A DNA stretch of 64,000 bases. It comes from Streptomyces sp. NBC_00353. Its GTDB lineage: Bacteria; Actinomycetota; Actinomycetes; Streptomycetales; Streptomycetaceae. Location of the stretch: assembly GCF_036108815.1 (NCBI RefSeq), contig NZ_CP107985.1, positions 9,049,501 to 9,113,500 of the forward strand. Reading direction: 5' to 3'. Every line of letters begins with the position of its first letter. Within the stretch, counting starts at the first letter, position 1. The position numbers and the translations under genes are program-made. Below the pieces are notes generated by a model, which did not search any database, was not told the origin of the DNA, and saw nothing but the letters and a program-made list of their open reading frames with translations. Of this stretch, positions 17,493 through 26,446 are shown one piece after another.

Positions 17493-19553
17493 TCAGCGGG
17501 CGGAGAAGGCCGGGTCGCTGGTGCTCGCGTTGCCGCTCTCCACGTGGGCGGCCAGGCGGCGCACGAAGGTGCCGTCGTGGTCGGCGGTCACGGTCAGGTC
17601 GTACCAGCCATGGGTGCGCTCGGTCCTGGCCGAGTGCACCACGTGGGCGCCGGGGCGCAGCCGGTAGGTGGCCGGCTTGTGCTTGCCGTACTCGTCCTTG
17701 ATCGTGAGCGTGACGGTGCTGTGGCCGTCGTTGGTCAGGACGAGGCGCACGGCTCCGTCCTTGCTGTCGTGGCGGGCGCCGACCTCAGGGCCTGCGGCGG
17801 TGACCTTGCCGGCGAACTGGCGCAGGAAGCCGTTGGGACCGTGGACGGTGAAGTCGTAGACGCCGTGCGAGTTCGCTGAGAGGTTCCAGACGCCGGACAG
17901 CGAGTGCCCCGAACCGACGGTGTACGTCCACGGGCCGGAGGCGTCCGTCGCGGAGGTGACCAGGAAGCCGGCGCCGGCCTTGCCGTGGGAGGCGAAGTCG
18001 ATCCGCAGGGAGCCCGCGGTGCCGACCTTGCCATCGGCAGAGAGGTCGTACGGGATGGGTCGGGCGGGGCGCAGACCGGGCTCCTGGCGGGGCAGCGCAC
18101 CCTTGGCCGGCGGCGTCGGCACGTAGTCGGGGTGCCGGTCACCGTCCGGCGGCAGGTAGCCGGTGGTGTCGGGCAGCCGCGGCGTGTGGCTGTCCTTGTG
18201 CCGGAAGTCGAACGCCGTGGTCAAGTCGCCGGAGACGGCACGGCGCCAGGGGGAGATGTTGGGCTCCGTCACGCCGAAGCGGCGCTCCATGAACTGGATG
18301 ATCGACGTGTGGTCGAAGGTCTGGGAGCAGACGTAGCCGCCCTTGCTCCACGGCGAGACCACGAACATCGGGACGCGCTGCCCCAGGCCGTACGCGCCCG
18401 CCGGGCGGCCGCTGTCGCCCGCGTACAGGTCGCCGCTGACGTCGACGGTGGACTTGCCCTGTGCGGCCGAGCCGGCCGGGAAGGGCGGCACGACGTGGTC
18501 GAAGAAGCCGTCGTTCTCGTCGTAGGTGATGAACAGCGCCGTCTTGCTCCACACATCGGGGTTGGAGGTGAGCGCGTCCAGAACCTGCGAGATGTACCAG
18601 GCGCCGTAGTTGGCGGGCCAGTTCGGGTGCTCGGTGAAGGCCTCGGGCGCGACGATCCACGAGACCTCGGGCAGCTTGCCGGCCTTCACGTCGGCACGGA
18701 GGATGTCGAAGAAGCCCTCGCCCTTGCGTGCGTCGGTGCCGGTGCGGGCCTTGTCGTACAGCGGGTCGCCGGGCTTGGCGTTGCGGTACTGGTCGAAGTA
18801 CAGCAGCGAGTTGTCGCCGTAGTTGCCTCGGTAGGCGTCTCCGATCCAGCCCCAGCCCCCGTCCGCGTCCAGGCCGTCGCCGATGTCCTGGTAGATCTTC
18901 CAGGAGACGTCGGCGTTCTCCAGCCGCTCCGGGTACGTGGTCCAGGCGTAGCCCGCCTCGTCGTTGCCGAGGACCGGGCCGCCGCCCTTGCCGTCGTTGC
19001 CGGTGTAACCCGTCCACATGTAGTAGCGGTTCGGGTCGGTGGAGCCCATGAACGAGCAGTGGTAGGCGTCGCAGACCGTGAAGGCGTCGGCGAGCGCGTA
19101 GTGGAACGGTATGTCCTCACGGGTCAGGTGCGCCATCGTCGTGGCGGACTTGGCCGGGATCCACTTGTCGTACTTGCCCTTGTTGAAGGCGGCCTGGGTG
19201 TCGTTCCAGCCGTGCGGCAGGTCCTCCAGGAACGCCAGGCCGAGGTCCTTGGCGTCCGGGTGGAAGGGCAGGATCTCCTTGGTGCCGTCCGACTGGTGCC
19301 AGACCGACTTACCGCTCGGCAGTGTCACCGGGCGCGGGTCCCCGAAGCCCCGAACGCCGCGCAGCGCGCCGAGGTAGTGGTCGAAGGAACGGTTCTCCTG
19401 CATCAGGACGACGATGTGCTCGACGTCCTTGATGGAGCCCGTCCTGCGGTGCGCGGGGATCTCCGCGGCGCGAGCGATGCTGGTGGACAGAGCGGACAGA
19501 GCAGCGGTGCCGCCCGCAAGTTGCATGAACCGTCTGCGGTCGATGGCATTCAT
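17493..19553 (-). CDS. Tat-exported phospholipase C, phosphocholine-specific type
   Basis: From the ATG at 19553 the product is 686 residues, the usual size of this family. It starts with a twin-arginine signal (IDRRRFMQLAGGTAALSAL), then the phosphoesterase domain: VEHIVVLMQENRSFDHYLGAL at about residues 45-65, DPNRYYMWTGY, FITYDENDGFFDHVVPP around 345, and VSPWSKGGYVCSQTFDHTSIIQFME around 400. Two C-terminal DUF756 beta domains (about residues 500-590 and 600-680) complete the phosphocholine-specific phospholipase C architecture. It would hydrolyse phosphatidylcholine or related phosphodiesters outside the cell, releasing a phosphorylated headgroup. A palindrome identical to the one in front of the ABC importer operon lies 62-77 bases upstream of the start, arguing for co-regulation. 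An in-frame ATG at 19562 is too close to the ribosome-binding site. Confidence 0.88.
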   Translation of the reverse strand: MNAIDRRRFMQLAGGTAALSALSTSIARAAEIPAHRRTGSIKDVEHIVVLMQENRSFDHYLGALRGVRGFGDPRPVTLPSGKSVWHQSDGTKEILPFHPDAKDLGLAFLEDLPHGWNDTQAAFNKGKYDKWIPAKSATTMAHLTREDIPFHYALADAFTVCDAYHCSFMGSTDPNRYYMWTGYTGNDGKGGGPVLGNDEAGYAWTTYPERLENADVSWKIYQDIGDGLDADGGWGWIGDAYRGNYGDNSLLYFDQYRNAKPGDPLYDKARTGTDARKGEGFFDILRADVKAGKLPEVSWIVAPEAFTEHPNWPANYGAWYISQVLDALTSNPDVWSKTALFITYDENDGFFDHVVPPFPAGSAAQGKSTVDVSGDLYAGDSGRPAGAYGLGQRVPMFVVSPWSKGGYVCSQTFDHTSIIQFMERRFGVTEPNISPWRRAVSGDLTTAFDFRHKDSHTPRLPDTTGYLPPDGDRHPDYVPTPPAKGALPRQEPGLRPARPIPYDLSADGKVGTAGSLRIDFASHGKAGAGFLVTSATDASGPWTYTVGSGHSLSGVWNLSANSHGVYDFTVHGPNGFLRQFAGKVTAAGPEVGARHDSKDGAVRLVLTNDGHSTVTLTIKDEYGKHKPATYRLRPGAHVVHSARTERTHGWYDLTVTADHDGTFVRRLAAHVESGNASTSDPAFSAR

Positions 19554-20384
19554 GAAGAGCATGTCTCCCGGAAAATCCGTGGGCCGTAAAGAGTGCAGCG
19601 GCCAGCATTTCCCAACTTGTTCAAACAAGTGGCGGCGGAGAAGCGAACCATTCGGGAAACCTGTGCCAACCCGGCGCGTGACCGGGGGCAGGGCGGACCG
19701 GGTCGAAGCATGTGGAACGCCGGGAACACCCCACCGGGGCAAGGCTGTTGTCCTGGGTTGCAGTGTGCGGGGCAAAGACCTTGTCGATCCTGTCTCCGAT
19801 CATCGACCCGTCGCGCATGACCCCCGCGCACTGGGTGGAGCGCAGCGTGTGAGCTCTGTTCGTCGGCGCAGGCCGGGGCGAGCGTCATCCGCACCTCGCT
19901 GCGAACCTCGGACGAAGGCCAGGGGCAGGTATCGCCGCTTTCCCGGGCAGCTTTCAGGGGGCCTTGGGTGAGCTGGAGTCCGTGTGCAGTTTCGCTGCGT
20001 GGAGTCCTTCCCCCTGCCGGAACCGGGCCCCAGCTGCCGCCGGAGGATGTCGACCTGTCGTCCACCGCCGGTGCCGTGACGGACGGCACCGGCGGTCGCT
20101 TGAGTGGATGTTCTCAATCGGCAGGCGTGGTCGGTACCGATGAGACGGGACAGGTCACCTGCACCACGTCGCTCCTCGCAGGGGCGAGCCGGTCCACGTG
20201 CCGGCGGACGGGTTGGGTGCCTGCGCCTGCGCCTGCGTCTACCGGCGGCTTCCAAGGGGCGAATCGGCGCGCGACTGCGGTAGCGCGTGCGCGTGCCAGG
20301 CGTCGCAGGGCGGGCGGGACGTCACGGTCATGCCTGGGCCCGGAGGCGATCCGGTGCGACCCCGGGCCGACGGCCCCAGGCTGT
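19554..20384. other. Intergenic region between phospholipase C and the GntR regulator
   Basis: 831 bases with no supported gene. The left edge carries the palindrome at 19615-19630; around 20217-20300 it is low-complexity (repeated tgcgcc units). Nothing else was recognised. Confidence 0.45.
19615..19630. promoter_or_regulatory. GntR-type operator upstream of phospholipase C
   Basis: ACTTGTTCAAACAAGT, a 16-base palindrome with seven-base arms and two central bases. The same sequence, extended to 18 bases, is found at 21313-21330 beside the GntR gene and the importer operon. Confidence 0.72.
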
Positions 20385-21149
20385 CTACGCCGGGCTCGCC
20401 GGCATCGCGCCCGGGCCGGTCCGACGGGCCAGCGCGTTGTTGCCTATCGAGTTGTGCACGCTGAAACTCACCGCGTCGGAGCAGTACCGGTCGTCAGACC
20501 ACTCGACGGGGCGGCCCTCACGGGTGGTCGTGACCCGGCGCACCCGCAGCAGCGGACTCGTCCGGCGTACGCCCAGCAGTTCGGCGTCCTGCGCTCCCGC
20601 CGCCACCGCGTCGATCAGATGCTCACCGTACGCGAAGACCAACCTCGAGTCCTCGAACAGCCGTTGTGTCACCGATGGACAGTCCGCCTCGATGCGTTCG
20701 ACAGCCGGGGCGATCCAGTCCGCGTACACGGTCCGTTCCAGCAGCACCGGTTCGCCGTCCAGGCCGCGCAGCCGCAGGACGTGGAGCACGGGCACGCCGA
20801 CCGGCATCTGGAGGCGTACCGCGTCCTGGGCGGTCGTGGGGCGGTACTCCGAGGACACCACCCGGCCCGTCGCCGTGCGGCCCATCGCGCGCGCCCACTG
20901 GGCGAAGCTGCGCAGCTCGGCGAAGCTCTGATTGCGGCGGCTGGCGAGCACCACGCGCCGCGCGCCCTGCCGGGACCCGATCAGACCCTCCGACGTCAGG
21001 GCGGCGACGGCCTGGCGGACGGTGCCGCGCGAGACGCCGTAGCGTGCTGCGAGTTCTGTCTCGGGGAGCAGCCGACTGCCCACCGCGTACTCCTCGCGAT
21101 CGATCGCCTGGCGCAACTCCTCGGCGATCTCCTCGTGTCGGGCTGCCAT
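20385..21149 (-). CDS. GntR-family regulator with UTRA domain
   Basis: The 254-residue protein has an N-terminal winged helix (ELRQAIDREEYAVGSRLLPETELAARYGVSRGTVRQAVAALTSEGLI, residues 10-56) and a HutC/UTRA effector domain (about 75-235: FAELRSFAQWARAMG, PVLHVLRLRGLDGEPVLLERTVYADWIAP, YGEHLIDAVAAGAQDAELLGV, PLLRVRRVTTTREGRPVEWSDDRY). ATG 21149 follows GAGAGGG. UTRA domains bind small molecules such as sugar phosphates or amino-acid-like ligands. The gene is divergent from the importer operon, and the palindrome in the shared region is repeated in front of phospholipase C, so this regulator probably governs both and senses the imported compound or its product. Confidence 0.88.
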   Translation of the reverse strand: MAARHEEIAEELRQAIDREEYAVGSRLLPETELAARYGVSRGTVRQAVAALTSEGLIGSRQGARRVVLASRRNQSFAELRSFAQWARAMGRTATGRVVSSEYRPTTAQDAVRLQMPVGVPVLHVLRLRGLDGEPVLLERTVYADWIAPAVERIEADCPSVTQRLFEDSRLVFAYGEHLIDAVAAGAQDAELLGVRRTSPLLRVRRVTTTREGRPVEWSDDRYCSDAVSFSVHNSIGNNALARRTGPGAMPASPA

Positions 21150-21312
21150 GGTTCCCTCTCGTGCTGTGCGCAGTGTGCAGGTGAACCAGCGTAGACGAGA
21201 ACGGGAAGGGGGTCGTTCTCCTGGGGGGCATCCGGCGAGTGTCCAGAAGACTGGTGGTCACAGTTGCCCCTCTGTTCACCGAGACGACATGGAGGGCGTG
21301 CCTACTGAGGTC

Positions 21313-21330
21313 AACTTGTTCAAACAAGTT
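21313..21330. promoter_or_regulatory. GntR-type operator upstream of the importer operon
   Basis: AACTTGTTCAAACAAGTT, an 18-base palindrome with eight-base arms, 54-71 bases upstream of the first importer gene and within the region shared with the divergent GntR gene. It contains the full 16-base site found before phospholipase C. Confidence 0.78.
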
Positions 21331-21383
21331 CTCTGTCGAGCCCCAGCGGGATCTCCGCCCGGGGCGCCACACCAGGAGAGATC

Positions 21384-22538
21384 GTGACGTTGCCCCTGTC
21401 CAGGATCGCCGTGCTCACCGGCGGCCTCGCCGTCGCCGCACTCAGCCTCAGCGCCTGTGGCGCAGCCACCAGCCAGTCCGCCACCACCCCGGACGGCAAG
21501 AAGGCGAACACCGCCACCTCCGCGACGGACTTCGGCGGCATGGACGCCCTCGTCGCCGCGGCGAAGAAGGAGGGCACGCTGCACGCCATGGCTCTGCCCC
21601 GCGACTGGGCCAACTACGGCGCGCTGATCGACGGCTTCACCGCGAAGTACGGCATCAAGATCGACGTCGAGAACCCCGACGGCAGCAGCCAGGACGAGAT
21701 CAACGCGGTCACCTCGCGCAAGGGCCAGGACCGTGCCCCCGACGTGCTGGACCTGGGCAGCTCGTTCGCCCTGAGCGGGGCCCAGCAGGGACTGTTCGCG
21801 TCGTACAAGGTCGCCTCGTACGACGACATCCCGGCCGCGCAGAAGGACCCGCAGGCACGCTGGTACAACGACTACGGCGGCTACGTCTCCATCGGCTGCG
21901 ACGCCAAGCGCGTCAAGCACTGCCCCAGCACCTTCAAGGACCTCCTCAAGCCCGAGTACAAGGGCCAGGTCGCGCTCAACGGCAACCCGACCAAGTCCGG
22001 CTCCGCGTTCGGCGGCGTCTACGCGGCGGCCCTGGCGAACGGCGGTTCCCTCGACGACGTCCAGCCGGGACTGGACTTCTTCGCCGAGCTGAAGAAGAAC
22101 GGGAACTACACGCCGGTCGAGTCGACCCCGGCCACCGTCGAGAAGGGCGAGACGCCCATCAGCATCGACTGGGACTACCTCAACGCCGGCTATGCCGACG
22201 AGTTCAAGAGCAAGGGGGTCGACTGGAAGGTCTCCGTCCCGTCCGACGGCCAGTATGCGCAGTACTACTCGCAGGCCATCACCAAGGACGCTCCGCACCC
22301 CGCCGCCGCCCGTCTCTGGCAGGAGTACCTGTACAGCGCCGAGGGCCAGAACCTCTGGCTCAAGGGCTACGCCCGCCCGGCGCTGATGCCCGCCATGGAG
22401 AAGGCCGGGACGCTCGACAAGGACGCCGCCGCCAAGCTGCCCAAGGTCTCCGGCGCGGTCACGTTCCCGACCGAGGCCCAGCAGAACAAGGCCAAGGGCG
22501 TCATCGCCCAGGGCTGGGGCAAGGCCGTCTCGGGATGA
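21384..22538 (+). CDS. ABC importer substrate-binding lipoprotein (2-aminoethylphosphonate/ferric type)
   Basis: A GTG at 21384 with an upstream AGGAG gives 384 residues. The N-terminus is a lipoprotein signal with lipobox LSACG. The mature domain is a type-II periplasmic-binding-like fold: residues ~50-60 MDALVAAAKKEGTLHAMALP, then AKYGIKIDVENPDGSSQDEINAV, PDVLDLGSSFALSGAQQGLFASYKV, a WYNDYGGYVSIGCDAK block, and near the C-terminus FPTEAQQNKAKGVIAQGWG. This group is related to iron(III)- and 2-aminoethylphosphonate-binding PhnS-like proteins. Its start follows the GntR operator and it heads a translationally coupled operon of four transport genes. The ligand is inferred only: a phosphorylated organic headgroup fits the co-regulated phospholipase C. 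Confidence 0.85.
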   Translation: MTLPLSRIAVLTGGLAVAALSLSACGAATSQSATTPDGKKANTATSATDFGGMDALVAAAKKEGTLHAMALPRDWANYGALIDGFTAKYGIKIDVENPDGSSQDEINAVTSRKGQDRAPDVLDLGSSFALSGAQQGLFASYKVASYDDIPAAQKDPQARWYNDYGGYVSIGCDAKRVKHCPSTFKDLLKPEYKGQVALNGNPTKSGSAFGGVYAAALANGGSLDDVQPGLDFFAELKKNGNYTPVESTPATVEKGETPISIDWDYLNAGYADEFKSKGVDWKVSVPSDGQYAQYYSQAITKDAPHPAAARLWQEYLYSAEGQNLWLKGYARPALMPAMEKAGTLDKDAAAKLPKVSGAVTFPTEAQQNKAKGVIAQGWGKAVSG

Positions 22539-23452
22539 CCTCCGGCACGACTGTCACTTCTGCGCCGCACCCCGTCGACGCCGCGCCCGCCGCCGTTCCC
22601 TCGGGGCGGCGGCGCCGGAGCGCCGACTGGCTCGCCGTCGTTCCGTTGCTCGTCTTCGTGGCGATCGCCTTCGGGATCCCGGCCCTGGCCATGCTGAACG
22701 GCGCCTTCACGGTCAAGGACCCGGCCACCGGCGCCACGTCCTACACCACCGCCAATCTGACCACGTCGCTGCACGGCGCCTATCTGACAGCGCTTCTGGG
22801 CAGCGTCAAACTGTCCGCGGTCTCGGCGGTCATCGCGATGCTCCTCGGGCTGTTGCTCGCGCAGGCCGTGGTGGTCTCCCGCTTCCGCGCACTGCGCGAG
22901 GCCGTACTCACCGCCTCCGGGGTGCTCGCGAACTTCGGCGGCGTCCCGCTCGCCTTCGCCTTCGTCGCGACGCTCGGCAACTCCGGTGTCCTCACAAGGC
23001 ACCTGGGCCTCGCCGACGCGGGCTGGACCCTGTACAGCTTCTGGGGCCTGACCCTCACGTACCTCTACTTCCTGATCCCGCTGATGGTCCTCACCATCAC
23101 GCCCGCCCTCGACGGGCTGCGCTCCCAGTGGCGCGAAGCGGCCCGGAACAACGGCGCCACACATGCCCAGTACTGGCGGCACGTCGCCCTGCCGGTGCTC
23201 GCGCCGTCGTTGCTCGGCGGCCTGGTGCTGCTGTTCGGCAGTGCGTTCGCCGCCTATGCCACCGCCGCCGCGATGGTCGGTAGCTCGGTCCCGCTGGTCA
23301 CCCTGCAGATTGCCGACGCCATCTCCGGCAATGTCCTGGTCGGCCAGGAGAACGTGGCTCTGGCACTCAGCCTCGACATGGTCCTCGTCGCGGGCCTGGT
23401 GATGGCCGTGTACCTGCCCCTGCAACGACGGAGCGCGCGATGGCTCGCCTGA
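22535..23452 (+). CDS. ABC importer permease 1
   Basis: The ATG at 22535 overlaps the stop of the binding-protein gene (ATGA), which indicates translational coupling. The 305-residue protein has six hydrophobic segments (first VVPLLVFVAIAFGIPALAML) and the binding-protein-dependent permease EAA loop, EAARNNGATHAQYWRHVALPVLAP at about residues 200-223. The N-terminal 30 residues are a Pro/Ala/Arg-rich cytoplasmic tail. It forms the channel together with the next gene. Confidence 0.88.
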   Translation: MTSGTTVTSAPHPVDAAPAAVPSGRRRRSADWLAVVPLLVFVAIAFGIPALAMLNGAFTVKDPATGATSYTTANLTTSLHGAYLTALLGSVKLSAVSAVIAMLLGLLLAQAVVVSRFRALREAVLTASGVLANFGGVPLAFAFVATLGNSGVLTRHLGLADAGWTLYSFWGLTLTYLYFLIPLMVLTITPALDGLRSQWREAARNNGATHAQYWRHVALPVLAPSLLGGLVLLFGSAFAAYATAAAMVGSSVPLVTLQIADAISGNVLVGQENVALALSLDMVLVAGLVMAVYLPLQRRSARWLA

Positions 23453-24273
23453 ACACCACCTTCCGCCCCGGGCGGGCCGCGGTCCTCGCCGTCGCCGGGC
23501 TCTACTTCCTGGTGCCCCTGGCAGCCTCCGTGATCTTCACGGTCGACGTGCCGGGTCAGGGCCTGAACGTCGACGCCTATACGCGGATCCTCGGCACCGA
23601 CGGCTTCCTGCCCAGCCTGGTGCTCTCCCTCGAACTGGCCGCAGCCACGATCGCCGTCGTTCTGCTGCTGATGGTGCCCGCCATGGTCGCGTTGCGGCTG
23701 GGCGCACCCCGGCTGCGGCCCGTGGTCGAGATCATCTGCTCACTGCCGCTCATCGTCCCGCCGATCGCATTCGTCGCCGGGATCGGAACCGTCCTCAAGT
23801 GGGGTCCCGAGTACCTCTCGACGACGCCGCTCTTCCAGACGTTCGTCGCGCTCCAGAACCCGGACTTCCCGATCGTGCTCGTCCTCGCATACGTCGTGAT
23901 GGCACTGCCGTTCGTCCACCGTGCCCTCGACGCGGGGCTGCGCGCCGTCGACGTGCGCACGCTCGTCGAGGCCGCCCGCAGCTGCGGCGCGGGCTGGCCG
24001 CAGGCCCTCGTCCGCGCGGTGCTGCCGAACCTCCGCGGCGCGCTGCTGAACGCGGCGTTCCTCACCCTGGCGCTCGTGCTGGGCGAGTTCACGGTCGCCC
24101 AGCTCCTCGGCTTCCAGCCCTTCGCCGTGTGGATCTACAGCATCGGCGGCTCACAGGCCCAGATGTCCGTCGCCGTGTCCGTGCTCAGCCTGTTCCTGAC
24201 CTGGGCACTCCTCCTGGCGGTCGCCACCCTCGGCGGCCGCCGCGCCCCCTCCCGTACCGCCTCCCAGGGATGA
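23440..24273 (+). CDS. ABC importer permease 2
   Basis: The gene overlaps the first permease by 13 bases. The 277-residue protein has six membrane helices and an EAA loop, VEAARSCGAGWPQALVRAVLPNLRGAL at about residues 177-203. The order of a binding protein followed by two different permeases and an ATPase matches PhnSTUV-like transporters. Acts in the cytoplasmic membrane. Confidence 0.88.
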   Translation: MARLNTTFRPGRAAVLAVAGLYFLVPLAASVIFTVDVPGQGLNVDAYTRILGTDGFLPSLVLSLELAAATIAVVLLLMVPAMVALRLGAPRLRPVVEIICSLPLIVPPIAFVAGIGTVLKWGPEYLSTTPLFQTFVALQNPDFPIVLVLAYVVMALPFVHRALDAGLRAVDVRTLVEAARSCGAGWPQALVRAVLPNLRGALLNAAFLTLALVLGEFTVAQLLGFQPFAVWIYSIGGSQAQMSVAVSVLSLFLTWALLLAVATLGGRRAPSRTASQG

Positions 24274-25364
24274 CCTCCACCATGACGATCACCACGCTGG
24301 AGAAGGCCGCCACGACCGGCGCCGCAACCGTCGAATTCCGTGGCATGCGCCGCAAGTTCGGCGCGACCGTCGCCCTCGACGGCCTCGACCTGACCGCGCG
24401 GCCCGGGGAACTCCTCGCCCTGCTCGGCCCGTCCGGCTGCGGCAAGACCACCGCGCTGCGCGTCCTTGCCGGGTTCGAGCACTCGGACTCCGGCGAGGTC
24501 CTCGTCGACGGCGAGGACGTGACCCGGGTGCCGGCCCACCGCCGCGACGCCGGGATGGTCTTCCAGTCGTACAGCCTCTTTCCACACCTCAGCGCGCTCG
24601 ACAACGTCGCGTTCGGGATGCGTATGCGCAAGGTCCGTACGGCCGAGCGGCGGGCCCGCGCCGCCGAGCTGCTGGAGTTGGTAGGCCTTGGGGGAACGGG
24701 TGAACGCTTCCCGCACCAGCTTTCCGGCGGGCAGCAGCAGCGCATCGCGCTCGCCCGCGCGCTCGCGCTGCGCCCGCGGGTCCTGCTGCTCGACGAACCG
24801 CTGTCCGCTCTCGATGCCAAGGTACGGCTGACGCTCCGCGAGGAGATTCGCCGACTGCAGCAGGAACTTGCCATCACCACACTCTTTGTGACGCATGATC
24901 AGGAAGAGGCACTCTCGATGGCCGACCGCGTCGCCGTGATGCGCGCGGGACGGCTGGAGCAGTGCGCGGCCCCCGCCGAGCTGTACGCGCGGCCCGCCAC
25001 CGCGTTCGTCGCCGAGTTCGTCGGCACCATGAGCCGGATCCCGGGCGTGCTCGACGCCGAGCGCACGACGGTGGCGGTTCTGGGACGACGGCTGCCCGTG
25101 GACGGCGAGCCGGGCGAGGGCAACGACGTGGACGTCCTCGTACGACCCGAAGCCGTCCGGCTCGCCGCGGACGACATGGGCGACGCCAGGGTCGTCGCCA
25201 CCGCCTTTCTCGGCGCCGTCACCCGCGTCACCGTCCGCCTCGCCGACGGCACCGAGGTCAAGGCCGACCTGCGGACGCACGAGGCGGCGGTACTCGCCGC
25301 GGGCTGCGCCGTGACCGTGACGCTCCCGGACCGGCCGGTGCTGGTCGCGGCGCGGCGCCGCTGA
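24270..25364 (+). CDS. ABC importer ATP-binding protein
   Basis: The ATG at 24270 overlaps the permease stop. The 364-residue protein shows Walker A GPSGCGKTT (about residue 53), a Q-loop (VFQSYSLFPHLSALDNVAFG), the signature LSGGQQQR (about 151), Walker B VLLLDEPLSALD and the H-loop TLFVTHDQEEA. A C-terminal TOBE-like domain (about 255-364) is of the type found in spermidine/iron/2-aminoethylphosphonate importers. It energises import by the two permeases. Confidence 0.92.
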   Translation: MTSTMTITTLEKAATTGAATVEFRGMRRKFGATVALDGLDLTARPGELLALLGPSGCGKTTALRVLAGFEHSDSGEVLVDGEDVTRVPAHRRDAGMVFQSYSLFPHLSALDNVAFGMRMRKVRTAERRARAAELLELVGLGGTGERFPHQLSGGQQQRIALARALALRPRVLLLDEPLSALDAKVRLTLREEIRRLQQELAITTLFVTHDQEEALSMADRVAVMRAGRLEQCAAPAELYARPATAFVAEFVGTMSRIPGVLDAERTTVAVLGRRLPVDGEPGEGNDVDVLVRPEAVRLAADDMGDARVVATAFLGAVTRVTVRLADGTEVKADLRTHEAAVLAAGCAVTVTLPDRPVLVAARRR

Positions 25365-25468
25365 GCCCCGACGCCCGCCGTATCCGAATGCCCGCAGGAC
25401 GTCTGCGGGTGTACCGCCCTGCAGTACGTCAGCACCCGTTCCACGTCGACCGGCTGAAAGAGACCTTT

Positions 25469-26230
25469 GTGAAGCGCCCCCGCACGACCCCCGTCCAGCC
25501 ACCCCTGCTGGAGGCCGTGCTGTTCGACATGGACGGCACCCTCGTGGACACCGAGCAGCTGTGGTGGGGGGCCGTCGACGAGGTGGCTGCCGGGTTGGGG
25601 TACGCGCTCACGGAGGCCGACCAGCCCGATGTGCTGGGCCGCCCCGTGGAGCACACGGCGAAGGCGCTGGGCCGGGCCGCCGGCGCACCGGTCGACGCGG
25701 TCGCCGCTGAGCTCCACCGGGAGTTCGCGGCCCGGGTGCGCGCTGACGTGGTGCCGCGCCCCGGCGCAGTCGAACTGCTCGTGGCGCTGCGCAGCGAGGG
25801 CGTCCCCACCGCCCTCGTCACGGCCTCGCCGCGGCACGTCGCCGACACCGTCATGAAGGCCCTGGAGGCCTTGGGCGCGGGCCGGTTCACCACCACGGTC
25901 ACCGCCGACGACACGCTCCGCACGAAACCCGACCCCGACCCGTACCTCGCCGCCTGCCAAGCCCTGGGTGTGGCCCCGGCCGCCTGTGTGGCCGTGGAAG
26001 ACACTCCCACGGGTGTCGCCTCGGCGGAGGCGGCGGGCTGCCACGTCCTCGCGGTCCCGTCCGTCGCACCCATCGAACCGGCGGACCGGCGCACGGTTCT
26101 CGGGAGCCTGGAGGAGGCGTCCTTGGGGCTGCTGAGTGCGCTGGTGCGCGCCGGGGTACCGGGTCCGCGGGCGCTCGCCGAGCCGACGCCGGCTCAGGGG
26201 ACGCGCGTACCGGGAGGCCCGGCCCGTTGA
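25469..26230 (+). CDS. HAD-superfamily phosphatase
   Basis: The 253-residue protein has HAD motif I FDMDGTLVDTE (about residues 17-27), motif II TASP near 120, motif III lysine in RTKPDPDPYLAACQALG near 150, and motif IV VEDTPTGVASAEAAG near 172, with the helical cap between motifs I and II. This is the beta-phosphoglucomutase/phosphatase-like subgroup. It is 105 bases downstream of the importer ATPase, on the same strand, and may be the intracellular phosphatase for the imported compound; a phosphonatase role is less likely because the cap does not show a recognisable catalytic lysine motif. The GTG start at 25469 is chosen by alignment of the motif I distance; an in-frame ATG at 25388 would add 27 residues. 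Confidence 0.82.
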   Translation: MKRPRTTPVQPPLLEAVLFDMDGTLVDTEQLWWGAVDEVAAGLGYALTEADQPDVLGRPVEHTAKALGRAAGAPVDAVAAELHREFAARVRADVVPRPGAVELLVALRSEGVPTALVTASPRHVADTVMKALEALGAGRFTTTVTADDTLRTKPDPDPYLAACQALGVAPAACVAVEDTPTGVASAEAAGCHVLAVPSVAPIEPADRRTVLGSLEEASLGLLSALVRAGVPGPRALAEPTPAQGTRVPGGPAR

Positions 26231-26446
26231 GGCCGGCGTGGCGGCGTGCTCGGGACCGGCGTGGAAAACGACACCTCCGCACGTGCCCTGGTACATGATT
26301 GACGCGACGCTCCGTCACCAGGCGCTCTCGTGCCCCGGCTCCCGCAGCCTCAGCCGCAGGTCGGTCGGGGCGGCAGGGGCACCCGGGCGAGGCTGTCGAG
26401 CGTCGCGCAGCGGAGTTCCCGCTCGGATCGGTGAGTATTCACGCTC

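Noticed and set aside
21239..21310. GGTCA and GTTCA cores upstream of the importer as a possible PHO box
   Set aside because: The cores are 18 bases apart instead of 11 or 22, so they do not form a PHO-box repeat.
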